The notes: generated by a model not told the origin, from the letters alone. Numbered from the stretch's first letter, positions 1-12,756 are shown. The stretch: 64,000 nt of DNA from Aquilaria yunnanensis (GCA_039654915.1 CM077593.1:42812501-42876500), one strand, 5' to 3'. Made by a program: numbers and translations.

Positions 1-1600
1 AAAAGGTAGAAAGAGAGGTTAACAAGGGTTTTGACAATCTTGCCTATTTATTGGCATGGTCCACAAAACTACAATCCTTCGACCATCATTTATTATGCGC
101 CTACAATTTTAGCCCCCCAAACATTATTTATGCCTTCTCAGTTTGCTCCTCTCCTTTCATTCCTTTAGAATGCACCACCATTTGTTTATTTTTATTTATT
201 TATTTATTTATTTATTTTGTAAAGCCATATTGGGTTGTCCATTTTAACACTTTTGGGCCATAGTAAATTTTAGTTCTCAGCCTATTTTTAATTACTATTG
301 GTCCATATGCATATTATATTGGGTTATGCCTAATTTATTTTTGAATTATGGTCCACATTAAAATGGTTTTGGACCAAGGTTAATTATTTTGGGTTACGGA
401 CCATATTTTTAATAGATAGCTTGTGGGCCTCTACTTTGTTATGGACCAATGTTTTCGCCCATTTTTATTTCATTAATACATATCTTAACAAATAAAGCTA
501 AATGAGTTTTTTTTAAAAAATTTTGAAAATTCCTACTGACATCCTTTAAAAAAAAAATTTCTACAATGTTTAAGAAAATTAATAACAAATACAAGTGTTC
601 TAAACAAATTATTTTAAAATTTCTTTTTCTTTTTAAGTGTATGATCAATGTATACAAATATTTAATTATTCATTTTTTGCACTACTTAACCTAATCAATG
701 TAGCAATCTATTTCCCTTACTACATATGACACACACACACCTTCCCACATGGAGTAATATTCAATGGTTTATATTTTCTTTTTCAATTTTTTTAAATTTT
801 TGTATATAAATTAAGTAGAATTTACATTTTTATATGAACTAACATCCCGTTTGTTAGACAGGTTATGAAACTAGTTTATATTAACCTGGTTTTAGCTTTG
901 GTCTTGACAATATTGCATATGCAGCTCCAAATGACTTTCTTGCTTCTTTAAATATCATTATTTGTTTTAATCGAAAAAATCATTAATAAAAAGAATTTAA
1001 AAAATAAATAAAGTATTATATAAAATGAGCTCTCATAGTACCTCATTTCCAAATTCACTAATTTCTGAAGAGTGTGGATCTAAAACTGAAAAAACTTCAT
1101 TGATAGTATTTAAGAACAATGAATTGCCTCCAACACCCTTTTGATAGTGGCACTTGGGATTCAAGAAATGTGCTAAAATAACATTCACAAATTTATATTA
1201 GTTAGTATTTCTTGATAATATAATTACAATTACTAGCTCTTAAAAAATATATATGAAGTAATATAAAGGTTACCTGCTGTATGAATTGGGTGCTCTAATG
1301 TTTTGTCTCATCATTCTTCAATGATTTTCAACCCCAAATTTGTAAATCAAACAAGACTTATATGTTCTTTCATAAGTTGAATAAATTCAAACACATAACT
1401 CACAGTTAGTCATACTTCATTATAAACAATTCGAAGTACTCTATATAGTGGTTCATAAATTTGACAAACTCTTTCAACTTAATCCCAAAAAGAGTGAGTA
1501 AAGACTAAAGTTTTCACATAGCTTCAAATTAGAGTTCGACTTAGCTGGTAAGTATTCCATTAATCTGATAGAAAAAGTTCTATTAATCCCACCCTTTTTT
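1..1600. other. AT-rich non-coding DNA
   Basis: No coding region with recognisable domains is seen here. The stretch is AT-rich and holds a (TTTA)n microsatellite at about 190-217 and a short (AC)n run near 729-740. The few short open frames are low-complexity and match nothing I recognise. The right end may include decayed downstream parts of the hAT transposase that starts at 1.6 kb, but I could not read any of it. Confidence 0.5.
190..217. repeat. (TTTA)n microsatellite
   Basis: About seven uninterrupted TTTA units. This is a simple sequence repeat with no sign of coding function; the short open frame running through it is a by-product of the repeat. Confidence 0.85.
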
Positions 1601-1639
1601 TCATCAAGCAATTAAGTGTAATGTAATTCATTGCAATTT

Positions 1640-2930
1640 TAGTGGCACCAGGGCTGACAATTTTACCTCTGCAAAATGTTCTCATCTGTGATAGGAGCCA
1701 ACGATGGTTGTATATAAAATATGTAATTTTTTACCTATTCTCGATGACATTTTTCACATAATCTTTCTTTGCAATTGCTTCAAACACTAAATCAATACAA
1801 TGTGCTGCACATGGGGTCCAATACAAATTGTATTTTTTCATCAATTTTTTGCTAGCTTTTATGCATGCACTCTTGTTGTCTTTTACCACTTGCGCAACAT
1901 TTTCTTTGCTAACTTCTTTAAAAAAGTCCATCAAACCATAAATATTTTATGATTTTTTATTCTATCAGAAGCATCAATTAATATAAAAAATACAATGCTT
2001 CCTTTAGAGCGTACCATGAAATTTATGGTGGATAATTTTGTTGGTTCAGTCCAACTATCACACATAGTGGTACAACCATATGTATTCAACTTTTCTTTCA
2101 CCTTCTTCATATATGTCTACATATCAGCAACCTCCATATCAGGATATTTTCCTCTGATTTCATGAGATGATTGAGGTAAAACTCCTTTTTCCAGCCTTTT
2201 GAATTTATATCACAATATTTTTAAAATGATGTGACTTTGCTTTTGCTATTGGTGCATTGTCATATATAAAAAATTTGGCAATCATATGACACATGCATTC
2301 TCTTTTTGACCTCCCATTGAAATATTCTTTAGCTCTTGTTTCTACTTTGCACTTGAAGATTTATAATGACAAGAAACTAGTGGACCATGATTGATGATTC
2401 TTTAACGCTTTGATTGTGTCTAAACATAAAAGAAATTTAAGAGCTTTGTTAACTACAACTTCCAAGACCACTTTGATACATTATATTTTGCTCTTTTTCC
2501 CACTCACATCTCTTTGATTCACGAATTACTTGCTTGTATGTGGCTCTTTCATTATATGAAATATCATGAGGACATACAAAATCATCATCATTGCCACTAT
2601 CGCCATCTTTTATGTCAACTGATTTTCACCCCATGGCACCTGATCTCAACTCTACTCTAATGTCTTCCATTTGTTGGGATTTTACCATTTTATTGCTAGC
2701 TTACTATGTTAAAAATAGCTCTCATTTCTTTTTTAACCTTTAGTGGGGCTTACTCACATCGTTTACAACTTCTTGATGCATCAACACTAGCTAAATATCT
2801 CTTTAAACGTGTAATTCCACTGCCTTTCATGATATGTTCGCAATATTTGTAAATAGTGTCATTTATTATGCCAGGAATAGGATCTCCATGATCTAATCCA
2901 GTATCTTTTGATCCTCTTAACATGTATAAT
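1640..2930 (-). pseudogene. hAT-superfamily transposase remnant (BED finger plus DUF659-type region)
   Basis: Degenerate transposase read on the minus strand. The N-terminal part (about 2924 down to 2700) resembles a BED zinc finger: it reads CEHIMKGSGITRLKRYLASV, with the usual finger histidine apparently replaced by tyrosine. Around 2060-1970 it reads MVRSKGSIVFFILIDASD, and at 1934-1731 it reads DNKSACIKASKKLM followed by WTPCAAHCIDLVFEAIAKK. That order is the DUF659-type core of plant hAT transposases, which cut and paste DNA in the nucleus. Several stops and frameshifts separate the pieces, and the C-terminal dimerisation domain is not readable. No terminal inverted repeats or target duplications were found. 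Family assignment is firm at superfamily level; the element is inactive. Confidence 0.8.
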
Positions 2931-2935
2931 ATGCA

Positions 2936-5149
2936 AAAAAGAATTCCCTACAAATTAAACAACAATAAAAACTTTAATTGGGAAAAGAATGTAAAAAAAT
3001 GGATGAAAAAGAAATAAAAAAATGTGCCAAGATTAAAGTCTCCACATACCTTCCAACTTGAAAATGAATAGCATATTTCAAGCTAGGTAATTTTGTTGGA
3101 TTATCTAATAACAAGCTTCAAATATCAAAGAAATCAAAGATTTTATTTACTAGGGTAGGTGTGCTAAGACTTGAGATACATAAAAGAAATATGGATTGTG
3201 TTTGTATTGTTTAGCTCCAACACCCTCTTATTTTGCAAACAAAGAAAGAACCAAACAAAAGTAAGGAAAGAAATAAAGAAGCAAACAGGTAAAATACTAA
3301 AAAGTATAAGAAAAGTAATGAAAAAAATAAACAAGCAAACTAAATTTAGAAATAAAATAAAGTTCCCTAGTCAAATTGAAAATAAAATAGAATAATGCAT
3401 GTGAACTTAAAAAGGTAAGAAAAAGTAAATAAAATTAAACAAAGCAAAAAGGTAAAGAAAGAAAGAAAACAAAACATATGTGCAGTAGCTAGTACTCTAC
3501 AACCAAATATTTTTGTCATGTGGACCTTAATTATTTCAAGCTACTACCATCATATAAATTTTTATGTTGACATAGAAAAGTAACCAAAAAACTAAAACTA
3601 AATATTTAAGTTATAATATTTTTATTAATTATATTTTATTACTTTATATATTTATGATATTTTGATATAAAATGACCAAAAAATGTCTCACACATGTCCC
3701 ACAAAAAAAAAATTACAGTAGTACGTACTTTACAATATTTACGGTATGCCTCAGTTTTTTTTTTTTTACAAAATGTGCATAGAAAATGAGCGGTATGCAA
3801 AATAATTTGGTATACCAATAGTATTTTGCGTGATAAAATGATAAAATGAGAAAACATTAATATCACATACTGCTTATCCGTGGTAAGTGGTATACCATGT
3901 AGTATACTACGGTATTTAATTTCATGGTTACAACTAGAGTGTTATGGTAGTAATGCTCTTAAAATTACTAATTATTTTATTAAATTTTTTAGTTACTAAC
4001 ATCTGTCAGGCAATAAATTTGATCCATTAATTATGTCATATTTACACGTTAAATGCGCAATTCAATTCATTAAACTAAAACTAATTACATAGAAATTATA
4101 AAAAAACAATTAGTATGAATTAGTCTAAGATTGTTAGTTAGAGGAATGAACAAAAAACTTTCAAGCCTATACAATGCCCAAATGGCTAGACTTTGGATAT
4201 ATAACTTCAAGTAATTTTAATTATATCCACAATCATTTTAATCTTTTTTTTCTTATTTTATTTTTTTCAACAAAAGAAATGTCCAAATGAAATACAAGTG
4301 GTTTTTAGCTAGGAAATGTAAACTAATAGGAACTAGGTGTCAAGATAGGCTAAATAGGCCTTTTGCATGTCCAAGGCATGTATGCCTTTAAACATGCACA
4401 AAATATGTCCCAAAGCATACATAAACATGCATAAAACAAATGGAATTAAATTGTTTAAGTCACAAAAGCTTGCTTGGACTTTGAGGTGCTTCTTGAGTTT
4501 GTCCCCATTTTACCATTAGAGCTCAGACTAGAGTGCCATTGAAGCTCAAACTAAGGTGCACTATGGTGCCTTTATGCTCGAACTTTCAACTGCCCTTTAA
4601 ATTTCTAGCATGTGAATCCAGGATATGGAATGACCACCTTGCAGCTCATCCTATGCTTTATATCCTCCCTTAGCCTCATACTCCTTGAAAAGCCTCATAA
4701 TGAACCCTTGGAAAGGCTCCTTGAACTCTTATGTTCTTTTCCTTGTCATTGGCTAATTTGTGATCCTCAAAGGGTCCTTGAAGTTTGCTGGGTTCTCATT
4801 AGTTGAACTTGTAAGGAGGATGACATTAGGGCTCATAGAGTTGTATGTCCAGGGAAAACCATTCGATGCTTAAGTCAATATGGGTACAAGAAGATTATAG
4901 GAAGCACAAAGAGAAGTTTTCAAAATGAGCCAGTTATTGGTTGAAAGTTGTGATGGCTAAGGGAGGTAGTTCTTGTGAATCTGAATTAGAATCCCTGAAC
5001 TAATGGATTTTATTTCTCATTCAACTCTATCATTAATAATTGTATTAATTACAATGTCAATGACTTTTGGTCCATGAACATATCTTAAATGGGCTAGACC
5101 CATGATGAACTCTCTAATAGGCCGTTGAAGTTCTGGGCTTAAGGATAAT
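2936..5149. other. AT-rich intergenic DNA, nothing recognised
   Basis: Long A- and T-rich stretch. An A-rich block at about 3220-3470 gives a lysine-rich open frame that I regard as non-coding. Poly-A and poly-T runs occur near 3700 and 3755. I see no protein domains, RNA genes or clear transposon termini. Confidence 0.5.
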
Positions 5150-5511
5150 CTGGTATTAGTTAATATGTACATGTTTTCATTCAAATAGTCTTGTCTTACA
5201 AATCGGTGGTTTTAGATTACATGGCAAGGACATTAAGTTACAAAATGACTATTGTTTTTACATACTGGTGATTTTAAAATGTGGAGAAAACCTTTGGTAA
5301 ATAAAATTACCTCAATTGTTATGTTGATAAGGTCCATTAGTTTATGCATATTTTCATTCGAACTGCCTTATTTTACATACCAAAGGGCATTGGTTTACAT
5401 ATTAGAGGCCTTAGATTATATACAAATTGTTTCTTTATATACAGATAATTTTGAAATGTCAAGAAAACCCTGGTAGTTAAAATCATCCCAATTGATATGT
5501 AAATAATGTAT
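5150..5511. repeat. Diverged tandem duplication, period about 181 bp
   Basis: Two direct copies lie head to tail (about 5150-5330 and 5331-5511). Both run from ATTAGTT, through TTTTCATTC, a TTACA-rich centre and a GATTTT/TAATTTTGAAATGT block, to AGAAAACC(T/C)TGG and a Y-CAATTG end. Substitutions and small gaps are spread along the length, so the duplication is old. I see no coding function and no third copy on either side. Confidence 0.7.
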
Positions 5512-5744
5512 ACTTATTTTGTCTACTTTAGTCTAGATGGAAATATTTTATAGACCTATAAAATCATTTTTTCTAGCTTTTTAATTACTTTTAGAAATCA
5601 AATCACTTTTCTAATATAATAAATATTGTTATTCTAATTTATATAGACTATGTTGTCCTTAAACTAATGGTAAGATGGTGATTTAATGCATTTATTGGTC
5701 AATAGAATGCATTTATTGAGGAGTGATTACTGTTGTCCTATACA

Positions 5745-6484
5745 TATGATGGTATGTTTACCCTAAAGTTAGCTTATAATCATATAAAAAATGTGGATTA
5801 CTATTCTCATGTGCTTGATGGAAATGGATATAGAAGTTGAATATATCGCCCAAAATTAAGTATTTGTTATGCCTGCTTTTTAATTGCAAGCTTCTGACCT
5901 GCTTACATCTCTATCATAGAGGTATAAATGTCAATCTATATTGTCAATTTTGTAATAGTGTTGAGGAGGATGTTGCACACATATTTTGAATTGCCCTCAC
6001 AGTAGAAGCATCTTATAAGAGTTAAAGATAGTGATCCTTGATGACCCTTTTATTTTACTTCCTGAGTAGATTAAAAATTGTTGCATCACTCATACTTTTG
6101 CAGCATGATATAATATTCCTAGCAAGACTCTGCTTATGTTTTATTTATGGGAAATATGGTGTGTCCAGAATAAAATGATTTTTTTAAGGGATTCATGAAC
6201 ATGGAAAAAAATTACATTAAAAAATAATGGAAAAGGTTGTTGAATACAGTGCTTTTGGCCCTTATCTTGACTTTACTAAGAGGCCCTCTAATGTGATTCA
6301 CATCAATTGGAATATCTCAATGTCAGATCCCTATAAACTTAATGTTGATTGTTATTGTCAAAAGAATAAAAACATAGTAACAATCATTGGTCATATTAGA
6401 GAAAGTCTTGCAAATTTTTTATTGGATTTTAGCAAAAATCTTGGCTTAGCTCATAGCATCACTGTTACCACATTCACAAAATAG
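5745..6484 (+). pseudogene. LINE-type retrotransposon 3' remnant (zf-RVT and RNase H-like domains)
   Basis: Plus-strand relic of the C-terminal part of a plant non-LTR retrotransposon ORF2. It opens with FTLKLAYNHI at about 5760, like the start of the zinc-binding domain that follows LINE reverse transcriptase. After frameshifts it reads RGINVNLYCQFCNSVEEDVA then HIF, giving the expected C-x2-C and H spacing at about 5920-5985. At 6227-6484 an open stretch reads PSNVIHINWN then YKLNVDCYCQKN and IIGHIRESLANFL, resembling the plant RVT_3 RNase H domain (KLNVDG...GGIIRD) with degraded catalytic positions. The reverse transcriptase and endonuclease are absent, so this is a 5'-truncated dead copy. 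A stand-alone RNase H-like pseudogene is the alternative. Confidence 0.65.
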
Positions 6485-6767
6485 GAAAATTATAGCATAA
6501 GGACCTAAACTTATATGCTTTAATTTTCACCATAGTGCATGAATTGTGAAGTGTAAAGTATTCAATATAGACTCCCTTAAGTGGCCTACATGGTGATAGC
6601 TTGGTCCTTAAGAAAGCCTTAATGGATTGCTTTTGTTACAAGTAACCTACGGACTAAATTGTAAGGTTACAAAGGTCGGGTACTTAATTGCACAGATTTC
6701 TAAAGATGGCTTAAGGAGGAACATGGATGGTATTATCAAGAATTGACATGGATGAAATTAAAGATAC
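6485..6767. other. Non-coding spacer
   Basis: No open frame of interest and no transposon termini seen. It may contain the 3' untranslated end of the LINE relic just upstream. Confidence 0.4.
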
Positions 6768-8699
6768 TGTTGGGGACCAAAGTGCTCAAAGAGGCCAAGT
6801 TTGCCATTTATGACATAATGCCAACTAAAGACCCAAGTGTCCACCTTTTGTCTAAAGGTTATAATGACCTTTGACAAGGTTAAAAGTGGTCAAAAAATGT
6901 CATTTTCTACCCTTGAATGGCTGGACATAACATGGTCCAAGTGTAGGCAAAAGTTGCAAAAATTTGCACATATGCCCACCTAGGTCAAAATGATGAATAA
7001 AGGAAGATTTTTCTTCATTTCCTTGCCATTTTCTCTCATTTTCTATCTCCACCAGCCCTAAACCTTCCCCTTGAACTTCTCCATAGCCCTTCATAGCCAC
7101 ATACCTTAAGAAATCAAGAGAAAATAAGAGAAAGCAAGAGAATTCAACAAAGAGCACAAAAACTCTAGTTTTCGGGTTCATTTAGGGTTTCAGCTTTAAC
7201 ATCTCAAGGTAAGGATTTTCTTAAGTTTCCTGGATTGTTAATGGTATTTTCAAAGATCCATGAAGCTAAGACAATGCTTGGAAGAGAGCAAAAAGCTCAA
7301 GGAACCAAGTATGGGTTAAGAGGAAAGAAGCATGACAAGGTTTCGACCTTAGTATTACCATGCTAAAGATGATAGCTTATGAAAAGGGTTCTTAAAGGCC
7401 AAGTTAGTACTAACTAATACCTAATGGCCTCCTAAGACCAAGCAATAGCTTGAGGAGGGCTGCCATGGTGATCCTATTGTGATATCTTATTATTTTATTG
7501 AATGTTTATGACTAACCCTAAAGTTATTGTTGCTGGCGCATTTCATTTGCTTTGCTATTGTGTTTGTTGTGCATTTGGTTCCATATTTGTGTATATGTAT
7601 TGTTTTTGTGTATCTTTGGATTTTATGTGGTACGTCGGTATGAAAGATTTTACATTGAAAGCCTTTACTAAGTTCTTTATAAAGAGCCTACTTTCCCTTC
7701 TGTCCACATTTCATGTGATCCTAAAAGAAAGCAATCAAAGTAATACTTGTAGTTTGATTTTATCTGTGAAATTTCAAGTACACAAACTTCAATATGTATA
7801 GTGTTAAATTGGGGCGTTTCATGATTTTTGGAGCATATTTTCTAATTTTAGTGTTGGTACTTTTTGCCTTACACAGTAGCTACCTATTGAACTTTTTGGA
7901 GTGCATTGTGTTTGTAAAGCTCTCTAAAAAGCTACTTATATACCCAATTATGCTATGCCATATGTATGATGCATCTATGCATGTAAATACATTGTGGAAG
8001 TTGTAGGATATTTGAAGTAAGGAAGTGATGTTTGAGCTTGTATGTGCAATTCTATCCATTTTGCTATGTATGGGTTATTTTGAAGGAGATTATGTTCAAT
8101 GTGTATGAAATGGATCTAAATTTATTAGAATGACTTGGCCAAATGTTTAAGACGTGTATAAACCTGACCAAGTTGGTTTTGCATTTAAAAGTAAAGTGGA
8201 TAATTTATTTACAAGTTTTGTATGGGCATTTTGAGAGATTGTTGCTAAATTTTGACACCTTGTAGTCTAGAAGCCATAACTTCCTGTACAAGTCAAATTT
8301 AGCCATGAAATTTTGATAGAAATTATTAATCTTCAAGATGAAGAACTTGGTTTTTGAATCACTGGGTTTGGTGCCTTGTAGCGAAAGTTATGGCTTGTCA
8401 AAGTTGGCTGATTTTGCTATGTACTATTTATTTGGTCAATTTTACTTTGGTTGAGTATAAAATCCATAATTGCAAATTTAGAAGGATTTAATGTCTCAAA
8501 ACTATTTTCCTATGAAGGTTTAAGTGTAATAAAGGGTTTAAAACCTTTAGGGCATAGAAGGACACTGGTATAATTTGAGTTGGATATGGTATGAAAGTTT
8601 GGACACATGAAATGGGCACCTAGTGCACCAAGTGTGCATGTAACTATGCAAGTGCATGAAATTTTGCATGGATACTATAGTGACATGAGATGAGGTTTT
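6768..8699 (+). repeat. Possible degraded LTR (Tekay-like texture)
   Basis: The segment opens with TGTTGGGGACC at about 6763-6774. It contains blocks resembling the non-coding body of large gypsy LTRs, such as the pyrimidine-rich stretch at about 7010-7090, the ATCTCAAGGTAAGGATTTTC stretch near 7201 and the GAAGAACTTGG block near 8340. I found no matching second LTR, no target duplication and no internal domains. The open frames at 7502-8006 look non-coding. Treat it as an unassigned repeat with weak LTR character. Confidence 0.25.
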
Positions 8700-10056
8700 T
8701 GTTATTGTTGTGCCCAAAAGCCAATCATGAGATAATTGCATTTTTGCACATTGAGTCATGATATTTTATTAAGGCATTAATCAAATAATTATGTTTGTTG
8801 TTTTGTTTCTATGTAACGTAATAAAAATAATTATAACCTTAGAATAATGATATTCTTAAATCTCCCTGGTCTAGTATTATCGTGGAGCAGGTTACAATAA
8901 TACATAATGGCTAGCATATTTGGAGACTAATATGAGATATGTAGTCTACATATGGGTACAAGTTGGAGAACTTGTGTACTGGACTGACCCACTATGAGAA
9001 TGCTACATGGATCGTTATATGAGTGTCATAAGTGATTCTCATAGTGATCATGGTATATGTAGTCCTTTGACCTAAGGTCATCAAGGTTCCCTACATGTGA
9101 ATCTCATACTTTGATACTTCCTTTTGTTGCTCACAATTGAGTGAACTTGAAGGAGGTCATTGGGTATGTCACATATCATGCGGAGGGTTTTGTATGATCA
9201 AGATAGGATTTGTCCCTTCTATGTAATGGAGTGATATCTTCAGGCCCCTTGATAGAGTGAAACTTAGAAAATGCATGGCCATGCTCGGATGAGTTGATAT
9301 ACGATATCAATGTCATCGGTTAAAGTTAGTCTACTCGGTAATCAAGAAACCAAAGATTGGGCTATATGAGAGTGACACATTCTATGTCTCGTGCTTAGTT
9401 TTGATATCTGGGAGAAAGGGACAATGGCATATACAGATAATGATCATAAAGGTTTAACCGAATCATTGACAATCTTGTCACTTGGGTAACAATGATGTGT
9501 TGCTAGACACCGCTTATTGGGTCGCACACATAAAGCCTATTTGTATTATTTGAGTGCATGGGCTAATTTATTTGGGTTATGGTTTCATAATAATTTTGCA
9601 TTAATAATTGGCCCAAAATTTTAGCCATTATTAAGCCCGAAATTAACCTAATTGGATTAGGGCTTTGAAACCCATTAGGCTTGGAAGTTGAGTCTCACTA
9701 TGAATACAGCATATAGTGAGAAATTCGCAGCTTTTGCCCTAGCCTCCCAAAAGTTCCAACTGCACTCTTCTCTTGCCATTTCTTGGAGGACGCAAGCTAG
9801 CACTGCGAGCACAAGAGAAACACATCTGGCGGGACGTGGTGGAAGTGTGGTGATCCCGAGAGGCTCATGTAGATACCATAAAGAGTTTGAATACATCAAC
9901 TATTCAGGTTTTGTGATTTGACTCAATAGTTGGGTGAAAGATCTTAACTGAATTAGGTATGAAGAATTTTGAACACCTAGTTTACCCCATTTCACTTGGA
10001 TCCTAGAGGGTTTCAGATATATTCCACTACGCTTGTTTGGCTTCCAAAACCCTACA
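8700..10056 (+). repeat. Solo LTR, 1.36 kb, family A copy 1
   Basis: The segment begins TGTTATTGTTG and ends CCCTACA, the TG...CA form of LTR ends. It is flanked by near-identical 5-bp duplications, GTTTT (8695-8699) and ATTTT (10057-10061). No internal region or primer-binding site follows either end, so this is a solo LTR left by recombination between two LTRs. A copy in opposite orientation lies at 15470-16885. Sense is set by the other copy's TATA motif (CTATAAATA), which aligns with CTATGAATA near 9700 here. The superfamily is not certain without internal sequence. Short open frames at 9675-9921 are not genes. Confidence 0.85.
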
Positions 10057-10467
10057 ATTTTGATCATTGTCTACGTTGCCAATTAAAATTGTATTTTAAT
10101 ATGTGTGTGATGGTTGGATCAATATACAGATTTTTGCATAAATACCAAGGGAGCCATTTAGATAAATAGAGTGTACATGTTCTGATGGCCTACAAAACAT
10201 ACATTGCCCTGGGACTCAAACACACTAAATATGGTCACTATATTTAAGCACCCAAAGTGGTAACAATCATTGCTAAGGCAAGGCTTAAACTTGCATTTCA
10301 ATATCACCTTTAGCCTCTTATTATACCGATGGATTCATAGATATTGTGGATGTTGTGAATTATTCTAAAAAATTTGTCCTAAGCTAACTTCAATCTTGTT
10401 GGATCATACGTACTTGATGTCTTAATTGAAAGTGGATCAAGTTTAGCACACACTCAACGAAGGGAAC
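10057..10467. other. Non-coding spacer
   Basis: Nothing recognised. It should be the continuation of the sequence that ended at 8699 before the solo LTR inserted. Confidence 0.4.
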
Positions 10468-10987
10468 TGATGGTCGAAGACAATGGGCCTTTAGGGTTGC
10501 CTGAGTTCAACATTACAGATTGGGTAGTCTAGCTAAATATTGCAACCTCGAAGCCGAAAGAGCTCGCCTTATGGTACTTTTAGAGATTTTCCTGATCAAA
10601 ATGTGCCCCATGTGCCTCAGCACCGGCGTACCGCAATACAAACAAATACTATTACAAAGCTGCTCCTAGTTGCATGTGAAGTGCTCACCAAGGCTTGTGT
10701 CAGAACAGTTGGCTGTAGACACAGTTGGGATGATGTAGACCTTTGCCCCTTGATCTAGCTGAACACGTGTAAGGCAGATCTGAGAGTTTCACCCATGGGA
10801 ACTAGTATATAAGGAACCACTCTAGGTATGTTACAAAGAGCTATTCTATTGTGCTTACTCAATACTCCCAGCTATATTACCTTTTTACCTAGGTGTCGAA
10901 GAATCGCCCCCCATAAAAGATTATGAGGATTTCTTTCACCTCTTTTTTGGTGTCTTCCAGGGATTATAGCTGACTAGAGTACCTATA
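10468..10987 (+). repeat. Degraded Tat-like LTR fragment, plus sense
   Basis: The order of landmarks follows the Tat-1 LTR at 32020-32869 read in sense. A start TGATGGTCGAAG (10468) resembles Tat-1's TGATAGCCGAAG. An ACACGTGT block lies near 10765 and a TATATAAGG TATA box near 10806-10814. A CTAGGTGTCGAAGAATCGCC stretch near 10890 resembles Tat-1's CTTAGGCGTCGGAGCCTCC. The following TTGGCAGATGTCG could be a decayed primer-binding site. About 570 bp of unassigned sequence follows, possibly eroded gag. This would be the only Tat relic here with plus sense. Confidence 0.45.
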
Positions 10988-11566
10988 TTGGCAGATGTCG
11001 ATGTAAGGCTCAAACAATCGAGGTCCCCAAGGACACTAGGAACCACAAACTTGTTTACTAAATGGGAACAGATTACCAACAGATGGACAATAAAGGTTTT
11101 CAAAGTTAACAATTAGCAAGTCTGGGATAAGTAGGATTCCTTGGCCTTTCATTCGACTGAGTCTAATCCAGTAATTCAGGGCCTTAATTCATTCATCAAA
11201 AGACTTAAAAAACTAGTCTTAATTCTGGGTTTGATACCATCTACCACCTAACGCAAACACAACAACCTCTACCTGAGCACTCTTAATCTGAACCCACCAA
11301 CTGCTTATTCTAAGGTTCAACATTCCAATTTCAACCACTATGTGTTCGATTATGATATGAACAACTAGATCAATAGTTATGTCACTGATCCTCGCTTGTG
11401 ATCTCTAGCAACAAACTTTTTGTGTTGACTTAGACGGAGCATTCTACTGCAAGCAGAACAATGTGCAAAGTAGTGGTTATTTTAAAGACATGAAGGTTAA
11501 GGAGGAAACAACATTGCATAAAACATTAGCCAGCGAACCGACGGTGGAGGTTTTGGAGTTCATGAA
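10988..11566 (+). other. Unassigned sequence, possible eroded retrotransposon internal region
   Basis: This follows the putative Tat-like LTR. Plus-strand translation gives interrupted stretches around 11080-11400 with no diagnostic gag motif. The hAT-like element at 11567 is inserted at its right edge. Confidence 0.25.
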
Positions 11567-12756
11567 TAGGGATGGTAATTGGGTGGGTCAGGTTGAGTTT
11601 GGGTCAGGTCATTCAGGTTTAGGTTTTGTCGAGTTACCATTAATTCGAGTTCAGGTCGGTTTATTTGGGATCAGGTTAATTTCGGGTTGAGTAGATTTCG
11701 GATTCGGGTTGTGTTTGGGTCAGTCTTATTTAGGTTTGGGTTTAATTCAGGTCAAGTCAATTTTAGTCTTGCGTAACTTCAGGTTAGGTTATTTGGGTTT
11801 TGGGTCAGATTTGGGTTGATATTCGGGTCTAATCGGGTTATTCGTGCATAAGTTGGAATAACTAGATTAATTTAATTTTTTATTTAAATTTTGCTAAAAT
11901 TTAAATTAAAGAATTTAATTTTTTATGCAAATATTTGAAAAGTTTAAAGACCCATGTTTCAATTTTTATAAGTGACTAAAATGAAAATTTCAAAATTTAA
12001 GTACCTCATAACTAAAAAATTACTAGGCATAAAAAATAATCTAAAAATTTAATTTAACTAGATATAAATATATTAATATATAATTATTTTAATAAAAATA
12101 AATAATTCAAAACTTTGCAAATATGACTTATGAAACTATAAACTCGGTCATTTTAGAACTCAAGAAGTTGATAGGATCAGATGTATTTAAATTATGTTAC
12201 CACTTCAAGTTATAATTTTTTAGGAATTTAGAATCATTATTTAGTGTAAAAATATGAATTAATTTAGTTTAGGTACTAATTTGGAGCCCTAGGGTCATTT
12301 GAGGTGAGTGTAGGTGAAATGGAAGAGTTTAGGTGTGAATTGAAGGTTTTTAAAAAGTTCTAGGCAAAATTGAAAATTTTGGGGAAATCTGTCAACTATC
12401 AAGAGTTTGAGGTAAATTTGTTAATTTTATGAAGCAAAATTTGATGATCTCATAAAGTCATGGGCTAATTCAATAAATCCTATAAATTGGGTCTTGTCGG
12501 GTTTAGACTCGGGTCTTTCCGAGTTTGGGTTATTTCAGGTTCGGGTTATTTTGAGTTTGGGCTAGTTCAGATTCAGTTCAAGTTGGGTTCGAGTATTTCA
12601 AGTTTGGGTCATTCGAGTTTTAGTTTTTTTCAGGTTTCATTTTAATTGGGTTTAGGTACAGGTCTTTGACTTTTTTGGTTAAATCAGGTTAGGTCGGGTT
12701 TAGGATCGGGTGGCTCAGTTCAAATTTTCGGGTCAAGTCAAAATTTGCCACCACTA
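11567..12756. mobile_element. Non-autonomous hAT-like DNA element, 1.19 kb
   Basis: Left end TAGGGATGGTAAT and right end ATTTGCCACCACTA form an imperfect terminal inverted repeat of about 14 bp. The flanks carry an 8-bp target duplication with two mismatches, TTCATGAA (11559-11566) and TTCGTGAG (12757-12764). An 8-bp duplication is the hAT hallmark. There is no transposase; the open frame at 11463-11690 comes from the repeat array. Both subterminal regions (about 11580-11840 and 12480-12740) are arrays of degenerate GGGTTCGGGTC-like units, G-rich on the plus strand at both ends. The middle is AT-rich and non-coding. A trans-acting transposase would be needed for movement. Confidence 0.75.

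Noticed and set aside
7502..8006. Plus-strand hydrophobic frames that could suggest membrane proteins
   Set aside because: Phenylalanine/leucine/valine-rich because the DNA is T-rich; located in LTR-like non-coding sequence with no homology I recognise.
9675..9921. Possible small gene in both strands at 9675-9921, with a counterpart at 15627-15946
   Set aside because: Both are the same region of the family A solo LTR just downstream of its TATA motif; the frames are not conserved between the copies.
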